Source of the DNA: Oleispirillum sp963678075
GTDB lineage: Bacteria > Pseudomonadota > Alphaproteobacteria > Rhodospirillales > Rhodospirillaceae
NCBI GenBank assembly: GCA_963678075.2
Contig: CAXXPK010000003.1
Span: forward strand, 868,001 to 932,000
DNA length: 64,000 nucleotides
Direction of reading: 5' to 3'
The notes beneath the pieces were generated by a model that saw nothing but the letters and a program-made list of their open reading frames with translations, was not told the origin of the DNA and did no database searches. Positions 34,797 through 44,270 of this stretch are shown one piece after another; the first letter of the stretch is position 1; each line of letters starts with the position of its first letter. Position numbers and translations under genes: made by a program.

Positions 34797-36059
34797 CTAG
34801 GCGCCGAAGTGGTCCATGCCCAGGCCATCCATCTCGATCGCCGTCGGCAGGCCCAGCACCGCGTCGGCGATGACGTCGCCGGCCCCGGCGGACATGGTCC
34901 ATCCCAAGGTGCCGTGTCCGGTGTTGAGCCACAGCCCCTTGACCGGGGTCTTGCCGATGATCGGCGCGGAATCCGGCGTCGAGGGCCGCAGGCCCGCCCA
35001 GAAATTCGGTTCCGCGTAGTCGGAGGCGTTGGGGAACAGGGCGCGGGTCTTGTCCAGGATGACGTTTGCGCGACGTTGATTGATGTCGTCGTTCCAGCCG
35101 TTGAGCTCGGCGGTTCCGGCGGCGCGCAAACGCTCGCCGAAGCGGGAAAACACCATCTTGTTCTCGTCGTCGATCAGGCTGATGGTGGGGGCGCCCTCGT
35201 ATCCCGCCGTCGAAACCGTGATCGAATAGCCCTTGGCGGGATAGATCGGCAGGGTAAAGCCGACACCGTCCGTCAGCTTGCCGCTGAAACTGCCCAGCGC
35301 CACCACCGCCGCGTCGCAAGTCAGGCGCTCGCCATCGCCGACCACCACCGCCGACAATGTGCTGTCGTTGGCCTCAAGGCAGCGAATCTCGGTGTCGAAA
35401 CGGAACGCCGTTCCCAGCTTTTCGGCTTCCTTCTCCAGGGACTGCGTGAACAAGAAGGCATCGCCGCTTTCGTCCGACGGGCTGAAAATGCCGCCGACCA
35501 GATCGCGGCGCATGGTTTCCAATGCGGGTTCCAGGGCCAGGCATTCGTCCACGGTTTTGATTTCGCGGTCCAAACCATGGGCATTCATCGACGCGTTGGC
35601 GCGGGTCGCGGCGTCGAAGTCGCGACCGTCGCGATAGAAATTCAGAATGCCGCGGCTGAGTTCGTCATAGTGCAAGCCGGTTTCGGTTCGCCATTGTCGC
35701 AGAATGACGCGGCTGTGCATGGCGACGCGCAGCGCTCGTTCCAGGTTGCGGTTGCTGCGTCTGGCCGAGGTGTTGGACAAAAACAACAGTCCCCACCGCC
35801 ACAGGGCCAGATCCGGCTTCCAGAAAGGCAGGTATAGCGGCGCGTCGACCCGTCCGAACCATTTCAGCAGTTGGTTTGGTGTATGCGGTGTTGCCCAGGG
35901 GGTGACGTGACAAGCGGAAATCTGGCCACCGTTGGCGAAGCTGGTTTCCATCGCCGGCGCGGGTTTCCGGTCGATGACCAGAACCTCGGCGCCGCGTCGG
36001 GCCAGGGCATAGGCGGTGCAAACCCCGACGACTCCGGCTCCAAGAACGATCACGCGCAT
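34797..36059 (-). CDS. dadA: D-amino acid dehydrogenase, small subunit type
   Basis: 420 residues. The FAD-binding start is canonical, MRVIVLGAGVVGVCTAYALARRGAEVLVID, and the family segments ETSFANGGQISACHVTPWA and IYPAKGYSITV are present, as is the end GLWLNTGHGTLGWTMSAGAGDV. It oxidises D-amino acids (classically D-alanine) and passes electrons to the respiratory chain at the membrane. No alr/dadX gene is adjacent. Intact. Confidence 0.92.
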   Translation of the reverse strand: MRVIVLGAGVVGVCTAYALARRGAEVLVIDRKPAPAMETSFANGGQISACHVTPWATPHTPNQLLKWFGRVDAPLYLPFWKPDLALWRWGLLFLSNTSARRSNRNLERALRVAMHSRVILRQWRTETGLHYDELSRGILNFYRDGRDFDAATRANASMNAHGLDREIKTVDECLALEPALETMRRDLVGGIFSPSDESGDAFLFTQSLEKEAEKLGTAFRFDTEIRCLEANDSTLSAVVVGDGERLTCDAAVVALGSFSGKLTDGVGFTLPIYPAKGYSITVSTAGYEGAPTISLIDDENKMVFSRFGERLRAAGTAELNGWNDDINQRRANVILDKTRALFPNASDYAEPNFWAGLRPSTPDSAPIIGKTPVKGLWLNTGHGTLGWTMSAGAGDVIADAVLGLPTAIEMDGLGMDHFGA

Positions 36060-36179
36060 GGGGAAATTACCTTAATCGTGAATTCCAAGGCGCCCGCAGG
36101 CAAACGGTTTTACCCAACGCCACAGTGCGCTACACTTTGGACCCAACCCTTCCGCCGCGCAATCCCGCAGAGGTGGCCC

Positions 36180-37667
36180 GTGTCCGAAACCGCAGTCGAT
36201 CCGTTGCATCCGCAGCGTTTGGCGCAAGCCACGTCCCCGGCGTTGCTGCTGTCGCCCGTGCAAATGGGGGAGGCCGATCGTCAGGCGATCGCCGCCGGAA
36301 TTCCCGGATCGGTTTTGATGGACAATGCCGGTCGTGCCGTTGCCCGCGAAATCGTGGCGCGATGGACACCGTGTCCGGTGGTGGTGGCGTGTGGTCCCGG
36401 TAACAACGGCGGCGATGGTTTTGTCGCCGCCGCCGCGTTGCGTGCTGCGGGCTGGACGGTTTCCGTCGCCCTGTCTTGCGATCCCGGCGATTTACGGGGC
36501 GATGCGGCGGCGGCAGCCTGGGGCGCGGCCTTTTCGTCGTTGACTCTAGCCAGTCTGGAGGGGGCCGGTCTGGTGGTGGATGCCTTGTTCGGGGCGGGGC
36601 TGAATCGTCCCCTGGACGGCTCGGAGGCGGCGTTTCTGGTTGCGGCTCAAGACGCCGGGTTGCCGATTGTTGCGGTGGATGTTCCCAGCGGCGTCGATGG
36701 CGCCATCGGGGCGGTGCGCGGATTTGCCGCCGCCGCCGAGCTGACCGTCACCTGTTTTTCGCATGAAGCCGGGGCACAAGCTGTTGCCTGGTCGCGATTT
36801 GTGCGGGCCGGTGGTGGTCGCCGACATCGGCATCGCGGCGGAGGCCTGTCTGGCCGTTGCCGCGTCCGCACGCGGCCTCGCACAAATATACGCGTGGACA
36901 CCTGCTGGTGATCGGCGGCGAGCTTTCCGGCGCGGCGCGATTGGCGACGCGGGCGGCGCGGGCGGCGCGGCGGGTCGGGGCTGGTCAGTATCGTCTGTCC
37001 GCCGCAGGTCCAGGCGGTCTGTGCCGCCGATTCCCTCGGCGCGATCGTTCTGGCCGCAGAATCGGCGGTCAGCGAAAGCGTGTTCCTTGCGGCGTTGGCC
37101 GATCCCTGCCGCAATGTCGTGTTGATCGGTCCCGGTCACGGCGATGCGCCGCGTCTGCGGCGACGGGTTCTGGAAATTCTGGCGACGGGGCGGGGGGCGG
37201 TCCTGGATGCCGATGCGCTGACCGCCTTTGCCGACTCTCCCGATGCTTTGTTCCGGGCGATCGCCGGTCCGACCGTTCTGACCCCGCACGCCGGGGAATT
37301 CTCGCGGTTGTTTCCAGACCTCGACGCGGCCCACGATCGTTTGGGCGCGGCGCGGGCCGCCGCCGCGCGGGCCGGGTCGGTGGTGATTCTGAAAGGGTCG
37401 GATACCGTGATCGCCGCGCCGGATGGTAAGGCGGTGATCAACGACAATGCGCCGCCGACCCTGGCCGCCGCCGGGTCGGGCGATGCTCTGGCGGGATTGG
37501 TGGCGGGTCTGATGGCGCAGGGGATGGGGCCTATGGCCGCCGCCGCCGCCGTCTGGTTGCATGGGGAGGCGGCGCGTCGTTTCGGTCCCGGCTTGATCGC
37601 CGAGAATATTCCCGATACATTGCCCGCCGTTTTGCTGGCCCTGGCCGGGGACTTGCCCGCAAATTAA
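36180..37667 (+). pseudogene. nnr: Bifunctional NAD(P)H-hydrate epimerase/dehydratase with three frameshifts
   Basis: GTG at 36180 opens VSETAVDPLHPQRLAQA; the epimerase part shows VLMDNAGRAVAREIV, ACGPGNNGGDGFVAAAALR and AVDVPSGVDGAIG. Frame changes follow at the T5 run 36755-36759, near 36865 and at the G4 run 36977-36980. The corrected reading gives KYTRGHLLVIGGELSGAARLA, SIVCPPQVQAVC and then the intact dehydratase end (LTPHAGEFSRLFPD, VILKGSDTVIAAPDG, AAAGSGDALAGLVAGL). This metabolite-repair enzyme is usually single copy, so its loss would be notable. Confidence 0.85.
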
Positions 37668-37741
37668 TGATGTTGTCTTGGCGGGGGCATGCTATAGAAT
37701 CCGGCTCCGGCGATTCGTCGTGCCAGAGGCACGGGACGATT

Positions 37742-37826
37742 GCGGGCGTGGTGGAATTGGTAGACACTCCAGATTTAGGTTCTGGTGGCGAAAGCTGTGG
37801 GGGTTCAAGTCCCTTCGCCCGCACCA
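37742..37826 (+). tRNA. tRNA-Leu(UAG)
   Basis: An 85-base type II tRNA with encoded CCA. The acceptor GCGGGCG pairs with CGCCCGC; the anticodon arm CCAGA-TTTAGGT-TCTGG shows anticodon TAG; there is a long variable arm (tggcgaaagctgtg) and the T-arm ends TTCAAGT. It marks the boundary between the decayed region and the conserved tig-clp-lon block. Confidence 0.95.
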
Positions 37827-37978
37827 CTTGCCCGCGCTCCCGTCGTGCCGACGGCGAATCGTTTCGGGTGGATTTCGCGTGATGGTTCCGCCGCGTTCGG
37901 GTCCGGCATCCGCCGGGTTCCGCGCCGTGGTTCCGTCGCTTCGTCATGTTTCCTTACGAACAGTCACAGAGCTCTCCT

Positions 37979-39457
37979 ATGCAGGTAACCGAAACGAACA
38001 CGGAAGGGCTGAAGCGCGAGTTCAAGATTTTCGTGCCCGCCGCTTCCATCGAGAAAAAAATCACGGCGCGCTTGGTCCAGGTCGGCCAGACTGCTTCGAT
38101 CCCGGGGTTCCGTCCCGGCAAGGTGCCGATGGCATTTCTGCGCCAGCGTTACCGGCCTGCGGTGATGGGCGAGATCCTAGAAGCGATGATCAACGAATGC
38201 ACCGCGCGGACGGTGTCCGAGCGCAAGTTGCGCCCGGCGATGCAGCCGAAGATCGAGATCGTCTCGTTCGACGACGGCAAGGATCTGGAATTTTCGGTCG
38301 AGATGGAAATTCTGCCGGAAATCGTTCTGGCCGATCTGTCCGGCATTAGCCTGGAACGTCTGAAGGCGACCGCGCCGGACGAGGATGTCGAGACGGCGTT
38401 GGCCAATCTGGCGCGCAACCATGCCGCGCCCGAGCCGATCGCCGAGGACCGCGCCGCGGCGAATGGCGATGTGGTCGTCATTGATTTCCTTGGCAAGCTG
38501 GACGGTGTGCCGTTCCCGGGCGGCGAGGGCAAGGACTTCGACCTTGAACTCGGCTCCGGCATGTTCATCCCCGGCTTCGAGGAGCAACTGGTTGGCGTCA
38601 AGGTGGGTGAGGCGACGGAGGTCAAGGTGACCTTCCCTGAGGCCTATCACTCCAAGGATCTGGCAGGCAAGGAAACCACCTTCGACGTCACCGTGAAGGC
38701 GATCAAGGCGATGGTCGAGCCGACCATCGACGACGATCTGGCCAAGAAGGAAGGCCTGGACGATCTGACCGCTCTGTGCGCCGCCCTGCGCCAGCGCATC
38801 GAGGAGGAATTCGCCCAGGTGTCGCGCCAGCGTTTGAAGCGGCTGCTGTTGGACGCCTTGGACGAGATCCATAAGTTCGAGGTTCCGGCCTCGATGCTGG
38901 AGGCCGAGTTCGCGGCGATCTGGAAGAACCTGGAAGAAGCCAAGAAAAGCGGCGCCCTGGACCCGGCCGATGTCGAAAAGTCCGAGGAAGCGTTGAAGGA
39001 CGAATACACCGTGATCGCCGAACGCCGGGTGCGTTTGGGCCTGGTCCTGGCGGAAATCGGCCGCATCAACAACATCCAGGTCAGCAAGGAAGACATGCGG
39101 CGCGCGGTCTTCCAGCAGGCCCGTCAGTTCCCGGGTCAGGAACGCCAGGTCTTTGAATACTTCACCAAGAATCCGCAGGCGATGGAACGGTTCCAGGCCT
39201 CGCTGTTCGAAGAGAAGACCGTCGATTTCATCCTGGAATTGGTCCAGCTGACCGACAAGGACGTGACGCCGCAAGAGCTGATGGCCGATCCGGACGCGGT
39301 CGATGCTCCGGTGCCGAAGAAGAAGGCTCCCGCCAAGAAGAAGGCGGCCAAGGCCGAGGACAAGCCTGAATCCACGTCGGAAGCCAAGGCTGAATCCGCT
39401 GCTCCGCCCGCCAAAAAGCCGGCGAGGAAAAAGACGAAGGCCGTCGCCGAGGAATAA
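37979..39457 (+). CDS. tig: Trigger factor (ribosome-bound peptidyl-prolyl isomerase)
   Basis: 492 residues. The ribosome-binding signature is GFRPGKVPMAFLRQRY, the FKBP-type PPIase domain starts at ANGDVVVIDFLGKLDGVPFPGG, and a helical C-domain follows. The C-terminal tail is an unusual Lys/Ala/Pro-rich extension (KKKAPAKKKAAK and similar, about 50 residues). I chose the ATG at 37979 because MQVTETNTEGLKREFKI is the family start. A strong terminator follows at 39485. Confidence 0.95.
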   Translation: MQVTETNTEGLKREFKIFVPAASIEKKITARLVQVGQTASIPGFRPGKVPMAFLRQRYRPAVMGEILEAMINECTARTVSERKLRPAMQPKIEIVSFDDGKDLEFSVEMEILPEIVLADLSGISLERLKATAPDEDVETALANLARNHAAPEPIAEDRAAANGDVVVIDFLGKLDGVPFPGGEGKDFDLELGSGMFIPGFEEQLVGVKVGEATEVKVTFPEAYHSKDLAGKETTFDVTVKAIKAMVEPTIDDDLAKKEGLDDLTALCAALRQRIEEEFAQVSRQRLKRLLLDALDEIHKFEVPASMLEAEFAAIWKNLEEAKKSGALDPADVEKSEEALKDEYTVIAERRVRLGLVLAEIGRINNIQVSKEDMRRAVFQQARQFPGQERQVFEYFTKNPQAMERFQASLFEEKTVDFILELVQLTDKDVTPQELMADPDAVDAPVPKKKAPAKKKAAKAEDKPESTSEAKAESAAPPAKKPARKKTKAVAEE

Positions 39458-39484
39458 TCGGCGCATATCCGTGCATGGCATGCG

Positions 39485-39524
39485 ACGACGCCCGGGGGAA
39501 AGCTTCCGGGCGTCGTTCTTTTCC
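39485..39524 (+). terminator. Rho-independent terminator of tig
   Basis: A perfect 11-bp stem, ACGACGCCCGG / CCGGGCGTCGT, with a 10-base loop, followed by TCTTTT. It begins 28 bp after the tig stop and separates tig from clpP. Confidence 0.9.
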
Positions 39525-39604
39525 GGTCTTGCAAGGGTCTGCGAAAAGCGGATATGTCCTAGATGACCCGTTGCGAGACGACATTCGATTTGAGCGAGGC
39601 ATTC

Positions 39605-40249
39605 ATGCGCGACCGTGACCCCATCGACGTTTACAACAACACCCTGGTCCCGATGGTGGTGGAGCAGACCAGCCGCGGCGAGCGGTCCTATGACATCTTT
39701 TCCCGCCTGTTGAAGGAACGCATCGTCTTTCTGACCGGGCAGGTCAATGATTCGGTGGCCAGCCTGATCTGCGCGCAGTTGCTGTTCCTGGAATCCGAAA
39801 ATCCGGCCAAGGACATTTCGTTCTACATCAACTCGCCGGGCGGCGTAGTGACCTCTGGTTTGGCGATTTTCGACACCATGAAGTATATCCGCTGCGATGT
39901 TTCGACGGTGTGCATGGGGCAGGCGGCCTCGATGGGGTCCTTCCTTTTGTGCGCTGGCGCCAAGGGCAAGCGGTTTGCGTTGCCGAATTCGCGGATCATG
40001 ATCCACCAGCCGTCCGGCGGTTTTCAGGGGCAGGCCTCGGACATCGAGATCCAGGCCCGCGAAATTCTGGAACTGCGCGGTCGTCTGAACAAGATTTACG
40101 CCGAGTATACCGGGCAGGACATTTCCACCATCGAAAAGGCCATGGATCGCGACAACTATATGACCGCCGAGGCGGCCAAGGCGTTCGGTCTGGTCGATGA
40201 AGTGGTGGCGCTGCGTCCGGCCCCGGTGGACGGCAAAAGCGCCACCTGA
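39605..40249 (+). CDS. clpP: ATP-dependent Clp protease proteolytic subunit
   Basis: 214 residues. The catalytic Ser is in MGQAASMGSFLL (Ser109) and His in RIMIHQPSGG (His134); a triad Asp is expected near residue 183. The family start MRDRDPIDVYNNTLVPMVVEQ supports ATG 39605 rather than the in-frame ATG 14 codons upstream. A possible vegetative promoter, CTTGCA-17 bp-GATATG, lies at 39529-39557. It pairs with ClpX downstream. Intact. Confidence 0.96.
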   Translation: MRDRDPIDVYNNTLVPMVVEQTSRGERSYDIFSRLLKERIVFLTGQVNDSVASLICAQLLFLESENPAKDISFYINSPGGVVTSGLAIFDTMKYIRCDVSTVCMGQAASMGSFLLCAGAKGKRFALPNSRIMIHQPSGGFQGQASDIEIQAREILELRGRLNKIYAEYTGQDISTIEKAMDRDNYMTAEAAKAFGLVDEVVALRPAPVDGKSAT

Positions 40250-40449
40250 CGGCGACGGGGAGCAAATTCCCCGTGCGGGAACGGTGACGGATCGGCTTGG
40301 CGCCCCTACCTATGGTGTGGACGGAGTGGTCCAAGGGGTGGCGGTGCCGGATTTGACGGTTGTGAGCGACGCGAAAGTCCGGCTAGGATGGTGGTGTCGG
40401 CAACCGTTTCCGCCGCGGAATGCGGTGGTTTCGATGGTAGGAGTAACGG

Positions 40450-41715
40450 ATGGTCAAGTCCTCTGGCGGCGACTCGAAGAACACGTTGTATTGCTCGTTC
40501 TGCGGCAAGAGCCAGCACGAAGTGCGTAAGCTCATCGCCGGGCCGACGGTGTTCATCTGCGACGAGTGCGTCGAACTGTGCATGGACATCATTCGCGAGG
40601 AGAACAAGTCCAGTCTTGTTCGTTCGCGTGATGGCGTGCCGACGCCGCAGGACATCATGGCGGTGCTGGACGACTATGTGATCGGCCAGCGGCACGCGAA
40701 GAAGGTGCTCGCGGTGGCCGTGCACAATCACTATAAGCGCCTGGCTCACGCGGCGAAGAACAACGACGTCGAGCTGTCGAAGTCGAACATTTTGCTGATC
40801 GGCCCCACCGGCTGCGGCAAGACGCTATTGGCGCAGACCCTGGCGCGCATCCTGGATGTGCCGTTCACGATAGCCGACGCCACCACGCTGACCGAGGCCG
40901 GTTATGTCGGCGAGGATGTGGAGAACATTATCCTCAAGCTGCTGCAATCCGCCGACTACAACGTCGAACGCGCGCAGCGCGGCATCGTCTATATCGACGA
41001 AATCGACAAGATCAGCCGCAAGTCCGACAACCCGTCGATCACCCGCGACGTTTCCGGCGAAGGCGTGCAGCAGGCCTTGCTGAAGATCATGGAAGGGGCC
41101 GTCGCCTCGGTGCCGCCGCAGGGCGGGCGCAAGCATCCGCAACAGGAATTTCTGCAGGTCGATACCACCAACATCCTGTTCATTTGTGGCGGCGCGTTCT
41201 CCGGCCTGGAGAAGGTGATCGGGCAGCGCAACCAGGGGACCTCGATCGGCTTCGGCGCCGACGTGAAAAGTCCGGAAGAGCGTCGCTCGGGCGACGTGTT
41301 ACGGGCGGTCGAGCCGGAAGACTTGTTGAAGTATGGTTTGATACCGGAATTCGTCGGTCGTCTGCCGGTGATCGCCACCCTGGAAGATCTGGACAAACCG
41401 GCCTTGATCGAGATTCTGACCAAGCCGAAGAATGCCCTGGTCAAGCAATATCAGCGCTTGTTCGAGATGGAAAACGTCGCTCTGTCGTTCAAGGACGAGG
41501 CCATGGTCTTGATCGCGCACAAGGCGATTGCCCGCAAGACCGGCGCGCGTGGCCTGCGTTCGATCATGGAAGGTATCCTGCTTGAGACCATGTTCGACCT
41601 TCCCAGCCAGAATGGGATCGAGGAAGTTGTGGTCAACAAAGAGGTCGTCGAGGGAACCGCTAAGCCCTTGTTTATCTACGGCGACCGCCGGGAGGAGGTC
41701 GGCTCCAGCGCCTGA
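40450..41715 (+). CDS. clpX: ClpX unfoldase of the ClpXP protease
   Basis: 421 residues. An N-terminal zinc-binding domain with Cys15, Cys18, Cys37 and Cys40 (CSFCGK and CDECVEL) is followed by an AAA+ module: Walker A GPTGCGKT, Walker B IVYIDEIDKI, the pore loop GYVGED and sensor-2 region TGARGLRSIMEG. In alphaproteobacteria ClpXP drives cell-cycle proteolysis, to which the RcdA-like protein at 12.8 kb would contribute. A 200-bp gap precedes it, so it may have its own promoter. Intact. Confidence 0.97.
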   Translation: MVKSSGGDSKNTLYCSFCGKSQHEVRKLIAGPTVFICDECVELCMDIIREENKSSLVRSRDGVPTPQDIMAVLDDYVIGQRHAKKVLAVAVHNHYKRLAHAAKNNDVELSKSNILLIGPTGCGKTLLAQTLARILDVPFTIADATTLTEAGYVGEDVENIILKLLQSADYNVERAQRGIVYIDEIDKISRKSDNPSITRDVSGEGVQQALLKIMEGAVASVPPQGGRKHPQQEFLQVDTTNILFICGGAFSGLEKVIGQRNQGTSIGFGADVKSPEERRSGDVLRAVEPEDLLKYGLIPEFVGRLPVIATLEDLDKPALIEILTKPKNALVKQYQRLFEMENVALSFKDEAMVLIAHKAIARKTGARGLRSIMEGILLETMFDLPSQNGIEEVVVNKEVVEGTAKPLFIYGDRREEVGSSA

Positions 41716-41741
41716 TTCGGTGCCGGTGCCGATGTCCGGGG

Positions 41742-41770
41742 CTTGACCTGACGGGTCCCGCCCCATAGCT
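41742..41770 (+). promoter_or_regulatory. Sigma-32-type heat-shock promoter upstream of lon
   Basis: CTTGAC at 41742-41747, a 13-bp spacer and CCCCATAGCT at 41761-41770 match the heat-shock consensus CTTGAA-N13/14-CCCCAT in both elements and spacing. It lies 46 bp before the lon ATG, in the right orientation, which fits the known heat-shock control of lon. Confidence 0.8.
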
Positions 41771-41772
41771 CT

Positions 41773-41806
41773 TGGGCGTGACGCGTCGCGTGGCGCGTCA
41801 CGCCCA
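41773..41806 (+). promoter_or_regulatory. Perfect 13-bp hairpin in the lon leader
   Basis: TGGGCGTGACGCG, an 8-base loop, then CGCGTCACGCCCA. It falls just downstream of the heat-shock -10 box, so it would form at or near the 5' end of the lon mRNA, about 10 bases before the ATG. No T-run follows, so it is not a typical terminator. It could stabilise the message or affect initiation. Confidence 0.6.
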
Positions 41807-41815
41807 GAGTCAGCC

Positions 41816-44242
41816 ATGTACCCAAGAGGACGAATTTTGACTGAATCCAGCGGAAACGCCTTTCCTGTCCTGCCGCTGCGCGACATCGTGGTTTTTCCCC
41901 ACATGATCGTGCCGCTGTTCGTCGGCCGCGAGAAATCCGTGCTGGCCCTGGAGGAGGTGATGCGCGAGGACAAGCAGATTCTGCTGGTCGCGCAAAAGGA
42001 TGCCACCCAGGACGACCCGGGTGCCGAGGATACCCATCAGGTCGGCACGCTCAGCACCGTGTTGCAGTTGTTGAAGCTGCCCGACGGCACCGTGAAGGTT
42101 CTGGTGGAAGGCGGAAAACGCGCCCGCCTCGAGCGTTTCGGCGAAGAGAAGCCCTATTTCGAGGCCTTTGCCGCGGTGATCGAGGACGAGTGGGGGGACG
42201 AACAGGAAACCGAAGCGTTGGCGCGCTCGGTGGTGTCGCAGTTTGATCAGTACATCAAGCTGAACAAGAAGATTCCGCCCGAGGTGATGGTTTCGATCAA
42301 TCAGATCGAGGACCCTTCGAAACTGGCGGATACCGTGGCTTCGCATCTGCAGGTGAAAATCGCCGAGAAGCAGAAACTGCTGGAGGTGATCTCGGTTCAT
42401 GATCGTCTAGAGCGGGTCTATGCCTTCATGGAATCTGAAATCGGCGTACTGCAGGTGGAAAAGAAAATCCGCAGCCGCGTCAAACGCCAGATGGAGAAGA
42501 CGCAGCGCGAGTATTATCTGAACGAGCAGCTGAAGGCGATCCAGAAGGAACTGGGCGAGACCGACGACGGTCGCGACGAGATCGCCGAGCTTGAGGAACG
42601 CATCGAAAAGGCCAAGCTGTCGAAAGAAGCCCGCGAAAAGGCGGTGGGCGAGCTGAAGAAGTTGCGCAACATGAGCCCGATGTCCGCCGAGGCGACGGTG
42701 GTGCGCAACTATCTGGATTGGATTCTGGCGCTGCCGTGGAAAAAGCGCACCCGCATCAAGAACGACATGAAGTGGGCGGAATCGGTCTTGAACGAGGAGC
42801 ATTACGGCCTCGACAAGGTCAAGGAACGCATCCTCGAATACCTTGCGGTGCAACAGCGCATCCAGAAGGTGCGGGGGCCGATTTTGTGCTTGGTCGGCCC
42901 GCCCGGTGTCGGCAAGACCTCGCTTGGCAAGTCGATCGCGCGGGCGACGGGGCGTAACTTCGTGCGGGTGTCGCTGGGTGGCATGCGGGACGAGGCGGAA
43001 ATCCGTGGCCATCGCCGCACCTATATCGGGTCGATGCCGGGCAAGGTGATCCAGGGCATGAAAAAGGCGGGAGCGGCGAACCCGCTGTTTCTGCTGGACG
43101 AGGTGGATAAGGTCGGCGCCGATTGGCGCGGCGATCCGGCTTCGGCGTTGCTGGAGGTGTTGGACCCGGAACAAAACGTTGCCTTCAACGATTTGTATCT
43201 GGAGGTCGATTACGACCTTTCCGACGTGATGTTCGTAACCACCGCCAACACCCTGCGTATGCCGCAGCCGTTGTTGGATCGTATGGAGATCATCCGTCTG
43301 TCCGGCTATACCGAGGACGAGAAGGTTGAAATCGCGAAACGCCACCTGATCGAAAAGCAGCTGAAGGCGAACGGTCTGAAGCAGGGCGAATGGTCGATTT
43401 CTGATGACGCACTGAAGGATCTGATCCGCTATTACACGCGGGAAGCCGGGGTGCGCAATCTGGAACGCGAAATCGCCAATCTGACCCGTAAGGCGACCAA
43501 GGAAATTCTGACGAAGAACACCATCAAGATCGCCGTGACCCGCAGGAATCTTGATAAATACGCGGGAATTCGCAAGCACCGCTATGGCGAGGCCGAGCGC
43601 GAGGATCTGATCGGCGCGGTGACCGGCTTGGCGTGGACCGAGGTCGGCGGCGAGTTGCTGACCATTGAATCCGTGTTGATGCCGGGCAAGGGCGCGGTGA
43701 CCCTGACCGGTCAACTGGGCGATGTGATGAAGGAATCGATCCAGGCGGCGCGCTCTTTCGTGCGCTCGCGGTCTCCGTCCTTGGGCATCAAGCCGACCAT
43801 GTTCGAAAAGAAGGACATCCACGTTCACGTGCCGGAAGGCGCGACGCCAAAGGATGGGCCGTCCGCCGGGGTGGCGATGGTGACCTCGATCGTTTCGGCG
43901 TTGACCGGCATTCCGGTGCGGAAAGACGTCGCGATGACCGGTGAAATCACCCTGCGGGGGCGCGTGTTGGCGATTGGCGGCCTGAAGGAAAAGCTTTTGG
44001 CGGCTTTGCGCGGCGGCATCAAGACGGTCTTGATCCCGGACGAGAACGAAAAAGATCTGGCCGATATCCCGGATAACGTCAAACGCGGTCTAAAAATCAT
44101 CCCGGTTAGCACCGCGGATCAAGTATTGGGGCTTGCCCTGGTGCGTCCGCCAACGCCGATTGAATGGGACGAGCCCACCGACGAATCTCTGCTAAAAATT
44201 GCAGCGGCTTCGGAAGGGGATGACTCCGTGTTGACGCACTAG
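41816..44242 (+). CDS. lon: ATP-dependent Lon protease
   Basis: 808 residues, single-chain AAA+ protease. FPVLPLRDIVVFPHMIVPLFVGREKSV is the LON substrate-binding domain, Walker A is GPPGVGKTS, and the catalytic Ser-Lys dyad lies in PKDGPSAGVAMVTS and AIGGLKEKLLAALRG. The true start may be the TTG at 41837 (AAGAGGA upstream; product then begins TESSGNAFPV, closer to relatives). The stop TAG is part of the CTAG duplicated by the IS inserted directly behind it, so the protein is unaffected. Confidence 0.96.
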   Translation: MYPRGRILTESSGNAFPVLPLRDIVVFPHMIVPLFVGREKSVLALEEVMREDKQILLVAQKDATQDDPGAEDTHQVGTLSTVLQLLKLPDGTVKVLVEGGKRARLERFGEEKPYFEAFAAVIEDEWGDEQETEALARSVVSQFDQYIKLNKKIPPEVMVSINQIEDPSKLADTVASHLQVKIAEKQKLLEVISVHDRLERVYAFMESEIGVLQVEKKIRSRVKRQMEKTQREYYLNEQLKAIQKELGETDDGRDEIAELEERIEKAKLSKEAREKAVGELKKLRNMSPMSAEATVVRNYLDWILALPWKKRTRIKNDMKWAESVLNEEHYGLDKVKERILEYLAVQQRIQKVRGPILCLVGPPGVGKTSLGKSIARATGRNFVRVSLGGMRDEAEIRGHRRTYIGSMPGKVIQGMKKAGAANPLFLLDEVDKVGADWRGDPASALLEVLDPEQNVAFNDLYLEVDYDLSDVMFVTTANTLRMPQPLLDRMEIIRLSGYTEDEKVEIAKRHLIEKQLKANGLKQGEWSISDDALKDLIRYYTREAGVRNLEREIANLTRKATKEILTKNTIKIAVTRRNLDKYAGIRKHRYGEAEREDLIGAVTGLAWTEVGGELLTIESVLMPGKGAVTLTGQLGDVMKESIQAARSFVRSRSPSLGIKPTMFEKKDIHVHVPEGATPKDGPSAGVAMVTSIVSALTGIPVRKDVAMTGEITLRGRVLAIGGLKEKLLAALRGGIKTVLIPDENEKDLADIPDNVKRGLKIIPVSTADQVLGLALVRPPTPIEWDEPTDESLLKIAAASEGDDSVLTH

Positions 44243-44270
44243 CAGGGTGTTGAAGAAGTCAGAGTGGCTC

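Noticed and set aside
5376..37667. All frameshifts dismissed as sequencing error
   Set aside because: Many do lie in homopolymers, so some may be errors, but they avoid the 26-kb core region and coincide with deletions, a nonsense codon and IS insertions, which sequencing error would not produce.
39485..39524. A regulatory hairpin for clpP
   Set aside because: The perfect stem followed by TCTTTT is a standard rho-independent terminator for tig.
38177..40006. A 609-codon minus-strand frame across tig and clpP
   Set aside because: It spans two well-supported plus-strand genes and their terminator; the translation has no family resemblance.
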